Under the pieces are notes generated by a model. That model was not told where the DNA came from, searched no databases, and worked only from the letters and a program-made list of their open reading frames with translations. Of a DNA stretch of 64,000 nucleotides, positions 49,849-59,983 are shown piece after piece (position 1 is the stretch's first letter; the number at the start of each line of letters is the position of its first letter). Made by a program: the position numbers and the translations under genes. Source of the stretch: Pseudomonas benzenivorans (GTDB lineage: Bacteria > Pseudomonadota > Gammaproteobacteria > Pseudomonadales > Pseudomonadaceae); contig NZ_FNCT01000010.1 in NCBI RefSeq assembly GCF_900100495.1, positions 124,001 through 188,000 on the forward strand, read 5' to 3'.

Positions 49849-50799
49849 CTAGTTGAACTGGCGCCGGTACTGCATGGGCGTGAGCCCGAGCTTGTCGCTG
49901 AACAGCACGCGCATCTGCCGCACGCTGCCGAAGCCACTGCGATAGGCCACCGTCTTCAGCGGGATATCGCTGGTTTCCAGCAGGTTGCGTGCACGGTCGA
50001 TACGCGCGCGCTGGACGAACTCCATGGGCGTCATATTCACATCGCGGCTGAACACCCGGGAGAAGTGGCGCGCGCTCATGGCCGCCAGGCCGGCCAAGCG
50101 CTCGACGCTGAAGTCCTCGGTCACATTCTCCAGCACGTAGTTCTGTACTCTGGCGATGGGCGAGTCCTCCTTGGCCACGGCGGCAACCAGCGGGCTGAAC
50201 TGCATCTGCCCGCCCTGGCGCTTCATCACCACCAGCAGCACCTTGGCGACCGCCAGCGCAAGCTCCTTGCCGTGATCCTCCGCCACGATGGACAGTGCCA
50301 GATCGATCCCGGTGGTGACCCCTCCGGAGGTGATCAGGTTGCCGTCTCTGACGAAGACCTGGTCCGTCTCCACTTCGGCCTTGGGGAAGCGCTTGGCCAG
50401 TCTTTCGGTATAGTTCCAATGGGTGGTGACGCGACGACCATCGAGCAGCTCGGCCTGCCCCAGGATGAAGGCGCCGGTGCAGATGGAGGCCAGGCAGCGG
50501 ACCTGCGGGGCCACGGTGCGCAACCAGCACTGCAGCCGCGGGAACGCCTGGTTGTAGGCCCCCGGGCCGCCCGGTACCAGCAAGACGTCGTAGCTCCGGG
50601 GCGCGTGCTCAATGTGCGTATCAGCGCTGAGCGCTATCCCATTGGAGGCGCGCACACGCAGCTCATCCGAGCCAATCGTGGTTATCTCGTAGCCATCCGC
50701 CGCATCGAGGTAGCGATTGGCGATAGAGAACACCTCCACCGGCCCGGCCACATCGAGCAGGAGCAGGTCCTGGAATAACACAACGGCGACGGTTTTCAT
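49849..50799 (-). CDS. DJ-1/PfpI-AraC transcriptional regulator (GlxA type)
   Basis: 316 residues. The N-terminal DJ-1/PfpI-like domain has Cys107 in SICTGAFILGQAELLDGRR; the C-terminal AraC HTH (about 215-316) reads FSVERLAGLAAMSARHFSRV FSRDVNMTPMEFVQRARIDRA. Related regulators respond to amine or carnitine-type compounds; the inducer here is unknown. Start ATG at 50799 follows family alignment. Target could be the neighbouring hydrolase cluster. Confidence 0.92.
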   Translation of the reverse strand: MKTVAVVLFQDLLLLDVAGPVEVFSIANRYLDAADGYEITTIGSDELRVRASNGIALSADTHIEHAPRSYDVLLVPGGPGAYNQAFPRLQCWLRTVAPQVRCLASICTGAFILGQAELLDGRRVTTHWNYTERLAKRFPKAEVETDQVFVRDGNLITSGGVTTGIDLALSIVAEDHGKELALAVAKVLLVVMKRQGGQMQFSPLVAAVAKEDSPIARVQNYVLENVTEDFSVERLAGLAAMSARHFSRVFSRDVNMTPMEFVQRARIDRARNLLETSDIPLKTVAYRSGFGSVRQMRVLFSDKLGLTPMQYRRQFN

Positions 50800-51024
50800 G
50801 GGCTCCAACCAGCGGGGGATACGAAAGGCCGTAGCTTGCGCCGGGCCCGTTTGTCGATCAACCACGCGCAGGCTCTGCGTACGCAAAGGCGGCCAGGGCG
50901 ATGACCGGCAAAGGACCGATACCTGCCGATGCTCAAGCGTCGCAGCGCGCTCTCAAAGCTGAAGCCGTGAAGCGCCGCCGAGCTCGGTCACCTCGTAACC
51001 GCGCCTTCGCACCGTTCGTGCCAG

Positions 51025-51417
51025 CTACTCCTCAGAGCGACCCGTGGCGTCACGATCGCGCTCGTATCGTCTCGTGAGCGGAAACGGCGGTAACCAGGAC
51101 TCGCGACGGACGATCCAGCATTCGTAGGTTGGCATCAGTTGGTCAGGGGCATCCAGGGATCCCAGGTTCACTTCGATTTCGTCTGCGCTGCGGGCGAAAA
51201 CCGACGAGCCGCAGCGGGGACAGAAAAACCGCCCGGCGTAGTCGCGTGTTTCGCCATCGATCGTCACCGCATCCTGAGGGAAAATCGCAGAAGCGTGAAA
51301 GAGGGCCCCGTGATGCTTGCGGCAGTCGAGACAGTGACAAAGGCCGACCCGGTATGGGCGTCCCGACGCCACAATGCGAACGTTGCCGCACAGGCAACCG
51401 CCGGTGAATCGGTCCAT
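51025..51417 (-). CDS. GFA family (Mss4-like) zinc protein
   Basis: 130 residues with the conserved zinc cysteines of the glutathione-dependent formaldehyde-activating enzyme fold: GGCLCGNVR, CHCLDCRKHHGA, FFCPRCGSSVF. GAGGAGA precedes the ATG. Most family members have no proven glutathione-formaldehyde activity, so the reaction is unassigned. A 225-bp gap separates it from the AraC-type regulator on the same strand. Confidence 0.92.
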   Translation of the reverse strand: MDRFTGGCLCGNVRIVASGRPYRVGLCHCLDCRKHHGALFHASAIFPQDAVTIDGETRDYAGRFFCPRCGSSVFARSADEIEVNLGSLDAPDQLMPTYECWIVRRESWLPPFPLTRRYERDRDATGRSEE

Positions 51418-51778
51418 GCTGCGTCTCCTCTAGAGTCAAGCGGTCGGAATGTTTACAACGCCCCCCTCGGGCGTCCATGAAAGATACGCCAGCCTTTTCG
51501 GCTGCAGGCTTTACAGCGTCGAGAAAATTATCCCAGCCAACTCTGCCTCGCGCCGCTTGATCCAGGCCTACGCCGGGACTTGTGATCGAACGCCTGGCTT
51601 TCCTGATAGACTGCCACGCCCTGCTGCATGATCCTGATTTGCGCGGTGTACCGTGCAGACCCGTCCTGCGCTTGCAGATAGTGAAAGAGCCCATGATTTT
51701 GCTACACGGCTGATTCTGTCTGCTCCATGTAGCAACGCACCATCAGAAACAAGCAAAAATGAGTAAAAACGGTAGCAA
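51418..51778. other. Intergenic region upstream of dusA
   Basis: 361 bp between divergent genes, no recognised gene. A minus-strand frame contains VGWDNFLDAVKPAAEKAGVS FMDARG, which looks protein-like but matches nothing I know and has no clear start. An inverted repeat lies near its dusA-proximal end. Confidence 0.35.
51699..51735. promoter_or_regulatory. Inverted repeat TTGCTACA...TGTAGCAA before dusA
   Basis: 8-bp perfect arms with a 21-nt spacer, 44-80 bp upstream of the dusA start. A third GTAGCAA abuts the start codon. Possible operator. Confidence 0.35.
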
Positions 51779-52804
<1,026 letters not shown>

Positions 52805-52910
52805 GCGTCCCGCGCCTCGTTTACCCAAAGTATCAGGCAAGCGGCCAGCAGTTGAGCCGCCCATGCCGCTCGGGGTAAGGTCATGGCATCTGTAACGACA
52901 AGGCTGCGTC

Positions 52911-53837
52911 ATGACCTCCAAGCTGGATCAACTCAAGCAATTCACCACCGTGGTCGCCGACACCGGCGACGTCGACGCCATCGCCCGACTGAAGCCGGTC
53001 GATGCCACCACCAACCCGTCCCTGCTGCTCAAAGCCGCTGCCCTGCCGCGCTATGCCGAGCTGCTGCACGGAGCCGTGGTCGCCGGCCGGGGCGATCTGG
53101 GCCTGGCCTGCGACCACTTTGGCGTGGCGGTTGGCCAGGAAATTCTCGGGGTGGTCCCGGGGCGCATTTCCACCGAGGTCGACGCACGCCTGTCGTTCGA
53201 TACCCAGGCCACCCTGCGCCGCGCCGAGCGCCTGATCGCGCTGTACGAGCAGGCCGGCATCGGCCGCGAACGGGTACTGATCAAGATCGCCTCGACCTGG
53301 GAAGGCATCCGCGCCGCCGAGCAGCTGGAAAAGGCCGGCATCCGCTGCAACCTCACCCTGCTCTTCTCCTTCGCCCAGGCTCAGGCCTGCGCCGATGCCG
53401 GGGCGTTCCTGATCTCGCCGTTCGTGGGGCGCATCTACGACTGGTACAAGAAAGCCGAAGGCCGTGATTATGTCGGCGCGGAAGATCCCGGTGTGCAGTC
53501 GGTGACGCGCATCTACAACTACTACAAGGCCAACGGCTACGCGACCGTGGTGATGGGCGCGAGCTTCCGCAACCTCGGTCAGATCGAGCAACTGGCTGGC
53601 TGCGACCGCCTGACCATCAGTCCCGAGCTGCTGCAGCAACTGGCCGACGACCAGGGCTCCCTCGCGCGCAAACTGGCTGCCGGTGCAGCGGGCGAAGCGA
53701 AGCAGACACTCAACGAAAGCCAGTTCCGCTGGGCGTTGAACGAGGACGCCATGGCCACCGAGAAGCTCGCCGAGGGTATTCGCCTGTTCGCCGGCGATCA
53801 GCAAAAGCTGGAAAAACTGCTCGCCGAGCATGCCTGA
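52911..53837 (+). CDS. tal: Transaldolase
   Basis: Pentose-phosphate-pathway enzyme of 308 residues transferring a dihydroxyacetone unit between sugar phosphates. DATTNPSLLLKA, the Schiff-base Lys125 in VLIKIASTWEGI, and GASFRNLGQIEQLAGCD are class I (TalB) hallmarks. A strong hairpin lies immediately after the stop codon. Confidence 0.97.
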   Translation: MTSKLDQLKQFTTVVADTGDVDAIARLKPVDATTNPSLLLKAAALPRYAELLHGAVVAGRGDLGLACDHFGVAVGQEILGVVPGRISTEVDARLSFDTQATLRRAERLIALYEQAGIGRERVLIKIASTWEGIRAAEQLEKAGIRCNLTLLFSFAQAQACADAGAFLISPFVGRIYDWYKKAEGRDYVGAEDPGVQSVTRIYNYYKANGYATVVMGASFRNLGQIEQLAGCDRLTISPELLQQLADDQGSLARKLAAGAAGEAKQTLNESQFRWALNEDAMATEKLAEGIRLFAGDQQKLEKLLAEHA

Positions 53838-53840
53838 ATG

Positions 53841-53870
53841 CACTGCGGGGCGCCGAAGCGCCCCGCAGTG
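53841..53870. terminator. Hairpin between tal and rssC
   Basis: 13-bp stem CACTGCGGGGCGC/GCGCCCCGCAGTG with CGAA loop, 3 nt after the tal stop and 21 nt before the rssC stop. No T-run; it may end transcription from either side. Confidence 0.6.
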
Positions 53871-53891
53871 GCTGGAACAGCTAGGGGTCTG

Positions 53892-54386
53892 TCAATGGTG
53901 TTCGAGCGCGTTGACCAGGTCATGGAAGGCTTCGCGGTTGGACTCGTTGAGCCCCATCAGGATGCGATGCGCCTCCAGCACCTTGGCTCGCACCACTTCT
54001 TCCGATTGATCCTGCGACGGCAGATCAGTCAACGAGTCCGGACACGGAATCGGCCGATCGACGATGTTGAACACCTGATCGAAACCCATCGAATGCAACA
54101 GCCGAGTGATATCCGGGTGAGTGGTGACCACGGTCGGCAACAGTCCGATCTTCTGCCGCGAGAGGATCGACAGCTTGGCCAATAGCCCGAGGGTGGTGCT
54201 GTCGATGCTGCGGGTTTCCGTCAGGTCGATGACGATGGCGGAGAAATTCAGTGCGGTGAAAATCTTTTCAATCGTGGCATCCAGCGCCGAACACAGGGTC
54301 AGGCGCACTTCTCCGACAAACTTCAGGACGAAAGTACCGTCCTGTTCGGCGAATTGGATTCTACCGGGGCTCATCCCAGGATTCAT
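53892..54386 (-). CDS. rssC: STAS-domain anti-sigma-factor antagonist RssC
   Basis: 164 residues. STAS domain about 8-110 with a candidate phospho-Ser region (VIDLTETRSIDSTTLGLLAK L). The 50-residue C-terminal extension is helical. It overlaps the response-regulator gene by 4 nt (ATGA) and lies in the same tal-rssC-rssB-pilZ-mlaA order as in P. aeruginosa. Expected to act with RssB in controlling RpoS. Confidence 0.88.
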   Translation of the reverse strand: MNPGMSPGRIQFAEQDGTFVLKFVGEVRLTLCSALDATIEKIFTALNFSAIVIDLTETRSIDSTTLGLLAKLSILSRQKIGLLPTVVTTHPDITRLLHSMGFDQVFNIVDRPIPCPDSLTDLPSQDQSEEVVRAKVLEAHRILMGLNESNREAFHDLVNALEHH

Positions 54387-55567
54387 GCAAGGTTCCTGCT
54401 TAACACCAGCAAGGCAATATCATCCGGCATATCCGCCAGATTGGCCAGCCCAAACACTTGGCGCAACCCATCCAGGGTCCCGCCTGCCGAGCGCACCAAC
54501 TGGGGCAGCGCGGCCTCTTTTTCCTGCAAGGTGTCGCCCGGCAGCAGATCGAGAATGCCGTCGGACAGCAGCGTCAGGCTGAACGACTCGGGCAACTCCA
54601 ACAGGTGGTCGGTGTAGTCGGCTTCATCGAACAGGCCGACGGGCAACCCCCGGCCATCCAGGTAACGCGCCTCGCCTTCGCTAAACAGCACCGGCAGCGG
54701 CAAATGCCCGCCAATGCTGTAGGTCAACTGACCGCTCTGCTCGTCGATCACGCCGCCGAGCATGGTCACGTGCTTGCCCAGCTTGCAATTGATCAGGCCA
54801 CGGTTGATATGCCCGAGCACTTCCGAAGGCTTGAACGCCCGTAAACGGCCATTGCGCCGCGACTCATAGAGCAGTCGGGTGGTCATGAATTTCAGGAGCA
54901 CGGTGACGAATGCCGAGGACGCCCCATGCCCGGAGACGTCCGCCAGATAGAAGGCCACGCGGCGTTCATCGATGCGGAAGTAGTCGACGAAGTCCCCGGA
55001 CAGATAGAGCGACGGAATGATCTGGTGGGCAAACCTCAAGCCATCGACCTGCCAGGGCGTCACCGGCAACATGTTCATCTGCACCTGCCGGCCGGCATTC
55101 TGGTCTTCCTGCAACAGATGCAGGCTGGCTTGCAGTTCGCGGTTGGCGGCTTCCAGCTTGTCCCGATAGCGCTGGTTCTCCAGGCGCAGATTCGCCCGAT
55201 CCAGCGCACGGCGCACCGAATGCTCGAGCACCGCGAGGTCTTCCAGGGGTTTGATCAGGTAATCCGCGGCGCCCAAGCGCAAGGCTTCGACCGCATCGTT
55301 CATCACCCCGGCGCCGGAAACCACGATGACCGGCGTTTCCACCTGGAGCGCGTTGATCCGGCGGATCAGTTCCAGCCCATCGACCTGCGGCATGCGCAGG
55401 TCGCAAATCACCACATCCGGGTGTTCGCGCTGGAACACATCGAGACCTTCCAGGCCATTGCCGGCCTGCAGGACGTTGAAGCCACTGTCTTCCAAGTAGG
55501 CCGCGAGGCTCGCGCGCACCACTTCGTCGTCATCGATAATCAGCAGCGTGGCACTGGTTTTGTGCAT
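54383..55567 (-). CDS. rssB: Response regulator with PP2C phosphatase domain, RssB
   Basis: 394 residues, as in P. aeruginosa RssB. Receiver about 5-125 with Asp56 (VVICDLRMPQVDGLEL) and Lys106 region (YLIKPLED); coiled-coil linker about 135-175 (RDKLEAANRELQASLHLL); PP2C/SpoIIE-like phosphatase about 190-394 (LSGDFVDYFRIDERRVAFYL ADVSGHGASSAF, LLSDGILDLLPGD, DMPDDIALLVL). RssB links RpoS activity and turnover to signals; the phosphatase domain may act on RssC. Start ATG at 55567 by family length. Confidence 0.94.
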   Translation of the reverse strand: MHKTSATLLIIDDDEVVRASLAAYLEDSGFNVLQAGNGLEGLDVFQREHPDVVICDLRMPQVDGLELIRRINALQVETPVIVVSGAGVMNDAVEALRLGAADYLIKPLEDLAVLEHSVRRALDRANLRLENQRYRDKLEAANRELQASLHLLQEDQNAGRQVQMNMLPVTPWQVDGLRFAHQIIPSLYLSGDFVDYFRIDERRVAFYLADVSGHGASSAFVTVLLKFMTTRLLYESRRNGRLRAFKPSEVLGHINRGLINCKLGKHVTMLGGVIDEQSGQLTYSIGGHLPLPVLFSEGEARYLDGRGLPVGLFDEADYTDHLLELPESFSLTLLSDGILDLLPGDTLQEKEAALPQLVRSAGGTLDGLRQVFGLANLADMPDDIALLVLSRNLA

Positions 55568-55783
55568 GGGGTATCCAGGCAAACTGCGCCGGGGCATGGC
55601 ATGGCTTAAACGCCAGGCCAACGGCCTGCACGCGTGTACTGGGTTCGCATCAAGGCGCAGACGGTACTCCCATCCGCACCCCGATTCAAGCGCAGGCCGA
55701 TCATCGCGATGCGGCTTTACACCTTAAATCGGCGAAGGTTATAAGGGCCGCAGGAGAGGCCCGATAATAAGAGGATAGCGTCC

Positions 55784-56083
55784 ATGAGCCAAAGCGATCA
55801 CGCTTACAGTGAAAAACGCGACTACATCCGGATGCGGCTGGAAGCGCCAGTCACCCTGCACCATGCTGAGGGGGAAACTTCCGCCCTTTGCCTCGACCTG
55901 TCGAGTACCGGCATGCAACTCGAAGCCGAAAGTGCGCTGAACATGGGCGACAAGGTCAGGGTGCATATCGCCTCCGAGCATAACGCACTCAAGGGGCTGG
56001 ATGCGGAGGCCGAGGTGGTGCGCGTCACGGACCTGGGCAGCGGTCGCCAGGCGCTGGGCCTGGCCATTCTCAGCATGAGTTGA
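55784..56083 (+). CDS. PilZ-domain protein
   Basis: 99 residues, a single PilZ domain that binds cyclic-di-GMP. The RxxxR motif (KRDYIRMRLEAPV) and DxSxxG (DLSSTGMQLEAES) are intact. AAGAGGATAGCG precedes the ATG. It stands divergent to rssB and convergent to mlaA, with a bidirectional terminator 20 nt after its stop. Confidence 0.94.
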   Translation: MSQSDHAYSEKRDYIRMRLEAPVTLHHAEGETSALCLDLSSTGMQLEAESALNMGDKVRVHIASEHNALKGLDAEAEVVRVTDLGSGRQALGLAILSMS

Positions 56084-56102
56084 AGCACGCCGGAGCGAAC
56101 AC

Positions 56103-56135
56103 GCAAAAAGGCGGCCATGACAGGCCGCCTTTTGC
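56103..56135. terminator. Bidirectional terminator between the PilZ gene and mlaA
   Basis: Stem AAAAGGCGGCC/GGCCGCCTTTT with 6-nt loop, flanked by an A-run on one side and a T-run on the other, so it can stop both convergent transcripts. Confidence 0.9.
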
Positions 56136-56150
56136 ATTTATCCGCCAGGC

Positions 56151-56852
56151 CTAGAAGTCGTCTTCGACCTGCCCGTCCTGCACCTTGAACTCGCGGTTCT
56201 GCAGGTAGGCGTTGCGGATGAAGATGTACTTGTCGCCACTGATCAGCTTCTCCGCCGACAGCAGGTTGGCGCGGGTATCGACCACATCTACCGCGCGCGT
56301 CAGGTTGCGCGTCGGCACATGGTCGATATACGGATAGGGCGCCAGCTGGCTATCCGGCAGCAGCCCGGCCGTATCGCGCACCGTGCTCGGCCCGAGCAAC
56401 GGCAACACCAGGTAAGGCCCGCTCTGCAGCCCCCAGGCGCCGAGCGTCTGGCCGAAATCCTCGTCGGTTCTGCGCAGGCCCATCTGCGTGGCCACATCGA
56501 AGAAACCGAGCAGGCCGAAGGTGGTGTTGAAGATCAACCGGCCGCTGTCCACCCCGGCATCGTGGAACTTGAGCTGCAGCAGGTTGTTGGCCAGGTTGCC
56601 GACCTCACCGATATTGCCGAAGACATTGTGCACGCCATCCTCGAGGAACTGCGGAGTGATCGCTTGATAGCCCTGCGCTACAGGCTTGAGCGCGTAGATG
56701 TCGAGGGTGTCGTTGAAGCGAAAGACCGCCCGGTTGAAGCCTTCCCAGGGATCTTCCTCGGCGGCCTGAGCCATTATCGGAAGCAGCACCAGGCTGGCAC
56801 AGGCGCACAAGCGGCCCAGACGACCAATCCAGCTCTCACCGATCAAACGCAT
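56151..56852 (-). CDS. mlaA: MlaA/VacJ, phospholipid-retrieving outer-membrane protein
   Basis: 233 residues. MlaA conserved stretches: DPWEGFNRAVFRFNDTLDIY ALKP, NVFGNIGEVGNLANNLLQ, RLIFNTTFGLLGFFDVAT, GQTLGAWGLQSGPYLVLPLLGPSTVRD. The N-terminal signal ends AQA before AEEDP; a clear lipobox is missing (only LCAC, too early), so this version may not be lipidated. Part of the Mla system that removes phospholipids from the outer leaflet. Confidence 0.94.
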   Translation of the reverse strand: MRLIGESWIGRLGRLCACASLVLLPIMAQAAEEDPWEGFNRAVFRFNDTLDIYALKPVAQGYQAITPQFLEDGVHNVFGNIGEVGNLANNLLQLKFHDAGVDSGRLIFNTTFGLLGFFDVATQMGLRRTDEDFGQTLGAWGLQSGPYLVLPLLGPSTVRDTAGLLPDSQLAPYPYIDHVPTRNLTRAVDVVDTRANLLSAEKLISGDKYIFIRNAYLQNREFKVQDGQVEDDF

Positions 56853-57114
56853 TGCAGTCTCTCCTTGAGAAAAGTGGCCTGGCCGCCCGAGGCAACCATC
56901 GAGGCCGCGCAGTATAAGGCCTGCGGCACCAGAATAGGCAGCATAGCGACTGCGCTCGATCGGGAAAAAGATGGTAACGCGGTTTGCCCCGCTCGCCGCC
57001 TCCAGCCGTATCGCCTGGCCGCTCGCCGGTGCTCGGCGACCCTGTCACACCCCGTTCATCGCACCGTCATGTTCTGCCGCTAACTTGGACTGGTTCATTC
57101 CAAGGATGCCCGCC

Positions 57115-57852
57115 ATGCCCGTGTCCAGCACACCACCCGGCTTCAGCGCCGTGCTGTTCGGCCTCTCCGGCTGCCTGGTGGATTTTGGCGCGCGCACTCT
57201 GCCCGTAGCCCTGCAGCGCCTGTATCCGCAGCCTGGCGCCGGCTCGCCCGGCACCAGCCAGGCGGCCCATGCAGCCCTGGCACACCGGCTCGGTCGCGCA
57301 CCCGAGGCTGCCGAGCTGCACGCCCTCGATCACGCCTTGAGCGAAGCGGCCAGCGAACATGCCGAGGCGACCCCTGGCGCACTGGCGCTGCTGGCGTCAC
57401 TGCAACGGCAAAACGTGCCCTGCGCCTGGCTCGATGAACTGCCCCGCGATGCCGGCATCAGCCTGGCCACGCCGCTCCCCGAGTGGCTGCCTGCGGCACC
57501 GGGCAGAGCCTGCCGCCCCTGGCCCGCGCCAGACGCCTGCTGGCAGGCATTGAGCGACTTGCGGGTGGAGCGCATCGATGGCTGCGTGCTGATCAGCGGC
57601 GAACCGCGCCTGCTGCAAGCCGGCCTCAATGCCGGACTCTGGACCATCGGCCTGGCCGCCTGCGGGCCTCTGTGCGGCCACGCCCCTGCAGATTGGCATG
57701 CCCTCGGCACGCAGCAGCGCGAGCACCTGCGCGCCCAGGCGACCCTGGCGCTGTATCGTCTCGGTGTGCACTCGGTGATCGACCAACTGACCGAGCTGGC
57801 CCCGTGCCTGGACGACCTCGCCCAACGGCGCCAGAAAGGCGAAAAGCCATGA
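57115..57852 (+). CDS. HAD-like protein lacking the nucleophile
   Basis: 245 residues patterned on phosphonoacetaldehyde-hydrolase-type HAD proteins (LFGLSGCLVDFGARTLPVA, ALAHRLGRAPEAAELHALDH). The HAD nucleophile Asp of the DxxGTxVD motif is absent: FGLSGCLVDFG has Gly at that place. ATG at 57115 has AAGGA upstream; 57106 is also possible. Probably a catalytically inactive or repurposed protein; function unknown. Confidence 0.7.
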   Translation: MPVSSTPPGFSAVLFGLSGCLVDFGARTLPVALQRLYPQPGAGSPGTSQAAHAALAHRLGRAPEAAELHALDHALSEAASEHAEATPGALALLASLQRQNVPCAWLDELPRDAGISLATPLPEWLPAAPGRACRPWPAPDACWQALSDLRVERIDGCVLISGEPRLLQAGLNAGLWTIGLAACGPLCGHAPADWHALGTQQREHLRAQATLALYRLGVHSVIDQLTELAPCLDDLAQRRQKGEKP

Positions 57853-57984
57853 CCGCCCGCGGCGTTGGCACCTGCCCCAGGCTTGATTCAGCACGGGCAA
57901 AGCGGCGCCGCATGGATTACCCTTGAGAACAGGCAGGGATCGCGACACGATCACTGCCTTGCCTATCAGAAAAGGGAGAGCCCT

Positions 57985-58251
57985 ATGCCTGCAAACCGTC
58001 TGCAGCAGCAACTGGAAGACCTGCGCGATCAAATTGCCCAGAACCCGCCGCTCAGTGAAGAAGAACGGGCATCGCTATTCGTCCTGATCCAGGAAATCGA
58101 ACTGCAACTGGCCGGCCAGGCCGCGGCTGAACCGGATGCCACCCTGGTCGATGGAGTCAACCTGGCCGTGGAGCGTTTCGAAGCCAGCCATCCGACCCTG
58201 GCCGGCACCCTGCGCAATATCCTGCAGAGCCTGGCCAACATGGGAATCTGA
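57985..58251 (+). CDS. DUF4404 family protein
   Basis: 88 residues, helical (LQQQLEDLRDQIAQNPPLSE EERASLFVLIQEIELQLA, LAVERFEASHPTLAGTLRNI LQSLANMGI). A conserved small protein of Pseudomonas with no known function. AAGGGAGAG precedes the ATG at 57985. Ends just before a bidirectional terminator shared with queF. Confidence 0.88.
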   Translation: MPANRLQQQLEDLRDQIAQNPPLSEEERASLFVLIQEIELQLAGQAAAEPDATLVDGVNLAVERFEASHPTLAGTLRNILQSLANMGI

Positions 58252-58273
58252 ATCTTCCAGCCAGCCAGAATAA

Positions 58274-58299
58274 AAAACCCCAGCCGCGGCTGGGGTTTT
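58274..58299. terminator. Bidirectional terminator between DUF4404 gene and queF
   Basis: 12-bp stem AAAACCCCAGCC/GGCTGGGGTTTT flanked by A- and T-runs; serves both convergent genes. Confidence 0.92.
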
Positions 58300-58301
58300 C
58301 G

Positions 58302-59132
58302 TTACTGGCGCACCAAGCGGCGGTTGTCCGGCCGGATCGCCGAGGTGCTGCGGTAGGGATTGATGTCCAGGCCGCCGCGCCGCACGTAGCGCGCGTATAC
58401 CGTCAGGTGTTCGGGCTCGAGCAAGCGCAGCAGGTCGAGAAAGATCCTCTCGACGCATTGTTCGTGAAAGTCCGCGTGCTGGCGAAAACTCACCAGATAG
58501 GCCAGCAAACCGGCGTGATCCAGCGCCGCTCCGCGGTATTGCACCACCACGCTGCCCCAATCCGGCTGACCGGTGACCGGGCAATTGGATTTCAGCAGAT
58601 GGCTGTGCAGGCTTTCCTCGACGATGCGCCCCGGCTCGCACCGCAGCAGTTCCGGCTGTGGTCGGGCATAGCTGTGGATGGCCACGTCCAGCTCATCGAT
58701 GCACACCCCAGGCAGCATCGCCACGCCCTCGGCAGCCACCTCGGCCAGGCTGCGCAGCCGCACGCCTACCGGTTTGCCGGCGGCGGCCGAGAGGTCCCTC
58801 TGCAGCACTGCAAGCAGCTCCGCCCCATCGGCAAATACCGTCTGATTGAGCGAGTTGAGGTACAGCTTGAAGGATTTCGACTCGATGATATTCGGCGAAT
58901 CCGCCGGGATCGCGAACTCGCCGATCGCCACTACCGGCTTGCCCGAAGGCAACAGCCAGGACAGCTCGAAGCAGTTCCAGAAATCCACGCCCTGGTAGGG
59001 CAGCGTCTCGGCAGTCAGCCCCAGCTCGGCCCACTTCGGCGCACGCGGAATCGGAAACAGCAGCGACGGCGTATAGATGGCGATGTATTCGCTGGACTTG
59101 CCCAGTGGCGAATCTTCGGCGGCGGGGTGCAT
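58302..59132 (-). CDS. queF: NADPH-dependent 7-cyano-7-deazaguanine reductase
   Basis: 276 residues, long (YqfD-fused, E. coli-type) QueF, reducing preQ0 to preQ1 in queuosine synthesis. Catalytic Cys184 in KSNCPVTGQPDWGSVVVQYRG, and the NADPH/substrate motif ESKSFKLYLNS and SFRQHADFHEQCVERI are present. Start MHPAAEDSPLGKSS at 59132. It follows pyrF by 71 nt on the same strand. Confidence 0.96.
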   Translation of the reverse strand: MHPAAEDSPLGKSSEYIAIYTPSLLFPIPRAPKWAELGLTAETLPYQGVDFWNCFELSWLLPSGKPVVAIGEFAIPADSPNIIESKSFKLYLNSLNQTVFADGAELLAVLQRDLSAAAGKPVGVRLRSLAEVAAEGVAMLPGVCIDELDVAIHSYARPQPELLRCEPGRIVEESLHSHLLKSNCPVTGQPDWGSVVVQYRGAALDHAGLLAYLVSFRQHADFHEQCVERIFLDLLRLLEPEHLTVYARYVRRGGLDINPYRSTSAIRPDNRRLVRQ

Positions 59133-59203
59133 GGCTAAAACCTGGCTAGTCGAAATGAGCAATTGTATACAGTTCTCGGCGCTTTCCGCACCGCTCTGGA
59201 ACC

Positions 59204-59902
59204 TCAGGCCAGCTCGGCGACCAGCGCGACCAAGGCCTGAGCCGGATCCACCGCCTGACTGATCGGCCGGCCGATCACCAGGTAATCGGAGCCGGCGTCC
59301 AGCGCCTGGCGCGGGGTGAGGATGCGCCGCTGGTCGTCCTGCGCACTGCCGGCCGGACGAATCCCCGGAGTGACCAGCTGTAGCGACGGGTAGCCGGCCT
59401 TCAGCGCCCGAGCTTCCATCGCCGAACACACCAGGCCGTCCAGGCCGGCCTCGCTGGCCAACCCGGCCAGGCGCAGCACCTGCTCCTGCGGCTCGACATC
59501 CAGGCCGATGCCGGCCAGATCCGCGCGCTCCATGCTGGTCAGCACGGTCACGCCGATCAGCAGCGGCTTGCTACCGCCCAGTTTGTCCAGCGTCTCGCGG
59601 CAGGCCGCCAGCATGCGCAGGCCGCCCGAGCAGTGCACATTGACCATCCAGACGCCCAGCTCGGCCGCGGCCTTGACCGCCATCGCCGTGGTATTGGGGA
59701 TGTCATGGAATTTCAGGTCGAGGAACACCTCGAAGCCCCTGCTGCCCAGGGCCGCAACGATCTCCGGGCCACAACGGGTGAACAGCTCCTTGCCCACCTT
59801 GACCCGGCACAGCTTGGGGTCGAGTCGATCGGCCAGCGCCAGTGCGGCATCACGGTTCGGGAAATCCAAGGCAACGATGATCGGGGTCAGGCAGGCGGGC
59901 AT
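59204..59902 (-). CDS. pyrF: Orotidine 5'-phosphate decarboxylase
   Basis: 232 residues. Catalyses the last step of UMP synthesis. The D-x-K-x2-D catalytic motif is Asp62, Lys64, Asp67 (FLDLKFHDIPNT), and the phosphate site is TPGIRPAG with the C-terminal DYLVIGRPI. Length and start MPACLTPIIVALDFP are standard for Pseudomonas. Confidence 0.97.
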   Translation of the reverse strand: MPACLTPIIVALDFPNRDAALALADRLDPKLCRVKVGKELFTRCGPEIVAALGSRGFEVFLDLKFHDIPNTTAMAVKAAAELGVWMVNVHCSGGLRMLAACRETLDKLGGSKPLLIGVTVLTSMERADLAGIGLDVEPQEQVLRLAGLASEAGLDGLVCSAMEARALKAGYPSLQLVTPGIRPAGSAQDDQRRILTPRQALDAGSDYLVIGRPISQAVDPAQALVALVAELA

Positions 59903-59983
59903 GGGCGGCTCTCGGGCAAGTCGAATTCGGCGCGCATTGTAGCGGAACGCGCAGCCGGTTGCCGCTCCACCGATCTGCGCAGC

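Noticed and set aside
51143..51694. Minus-strand frame of 183 codons before dusA
   Set aside because: Its 3' part is antisense-frame overlap with the GFA gene; only a short internal stretch looks protein-like and no family is recognised.
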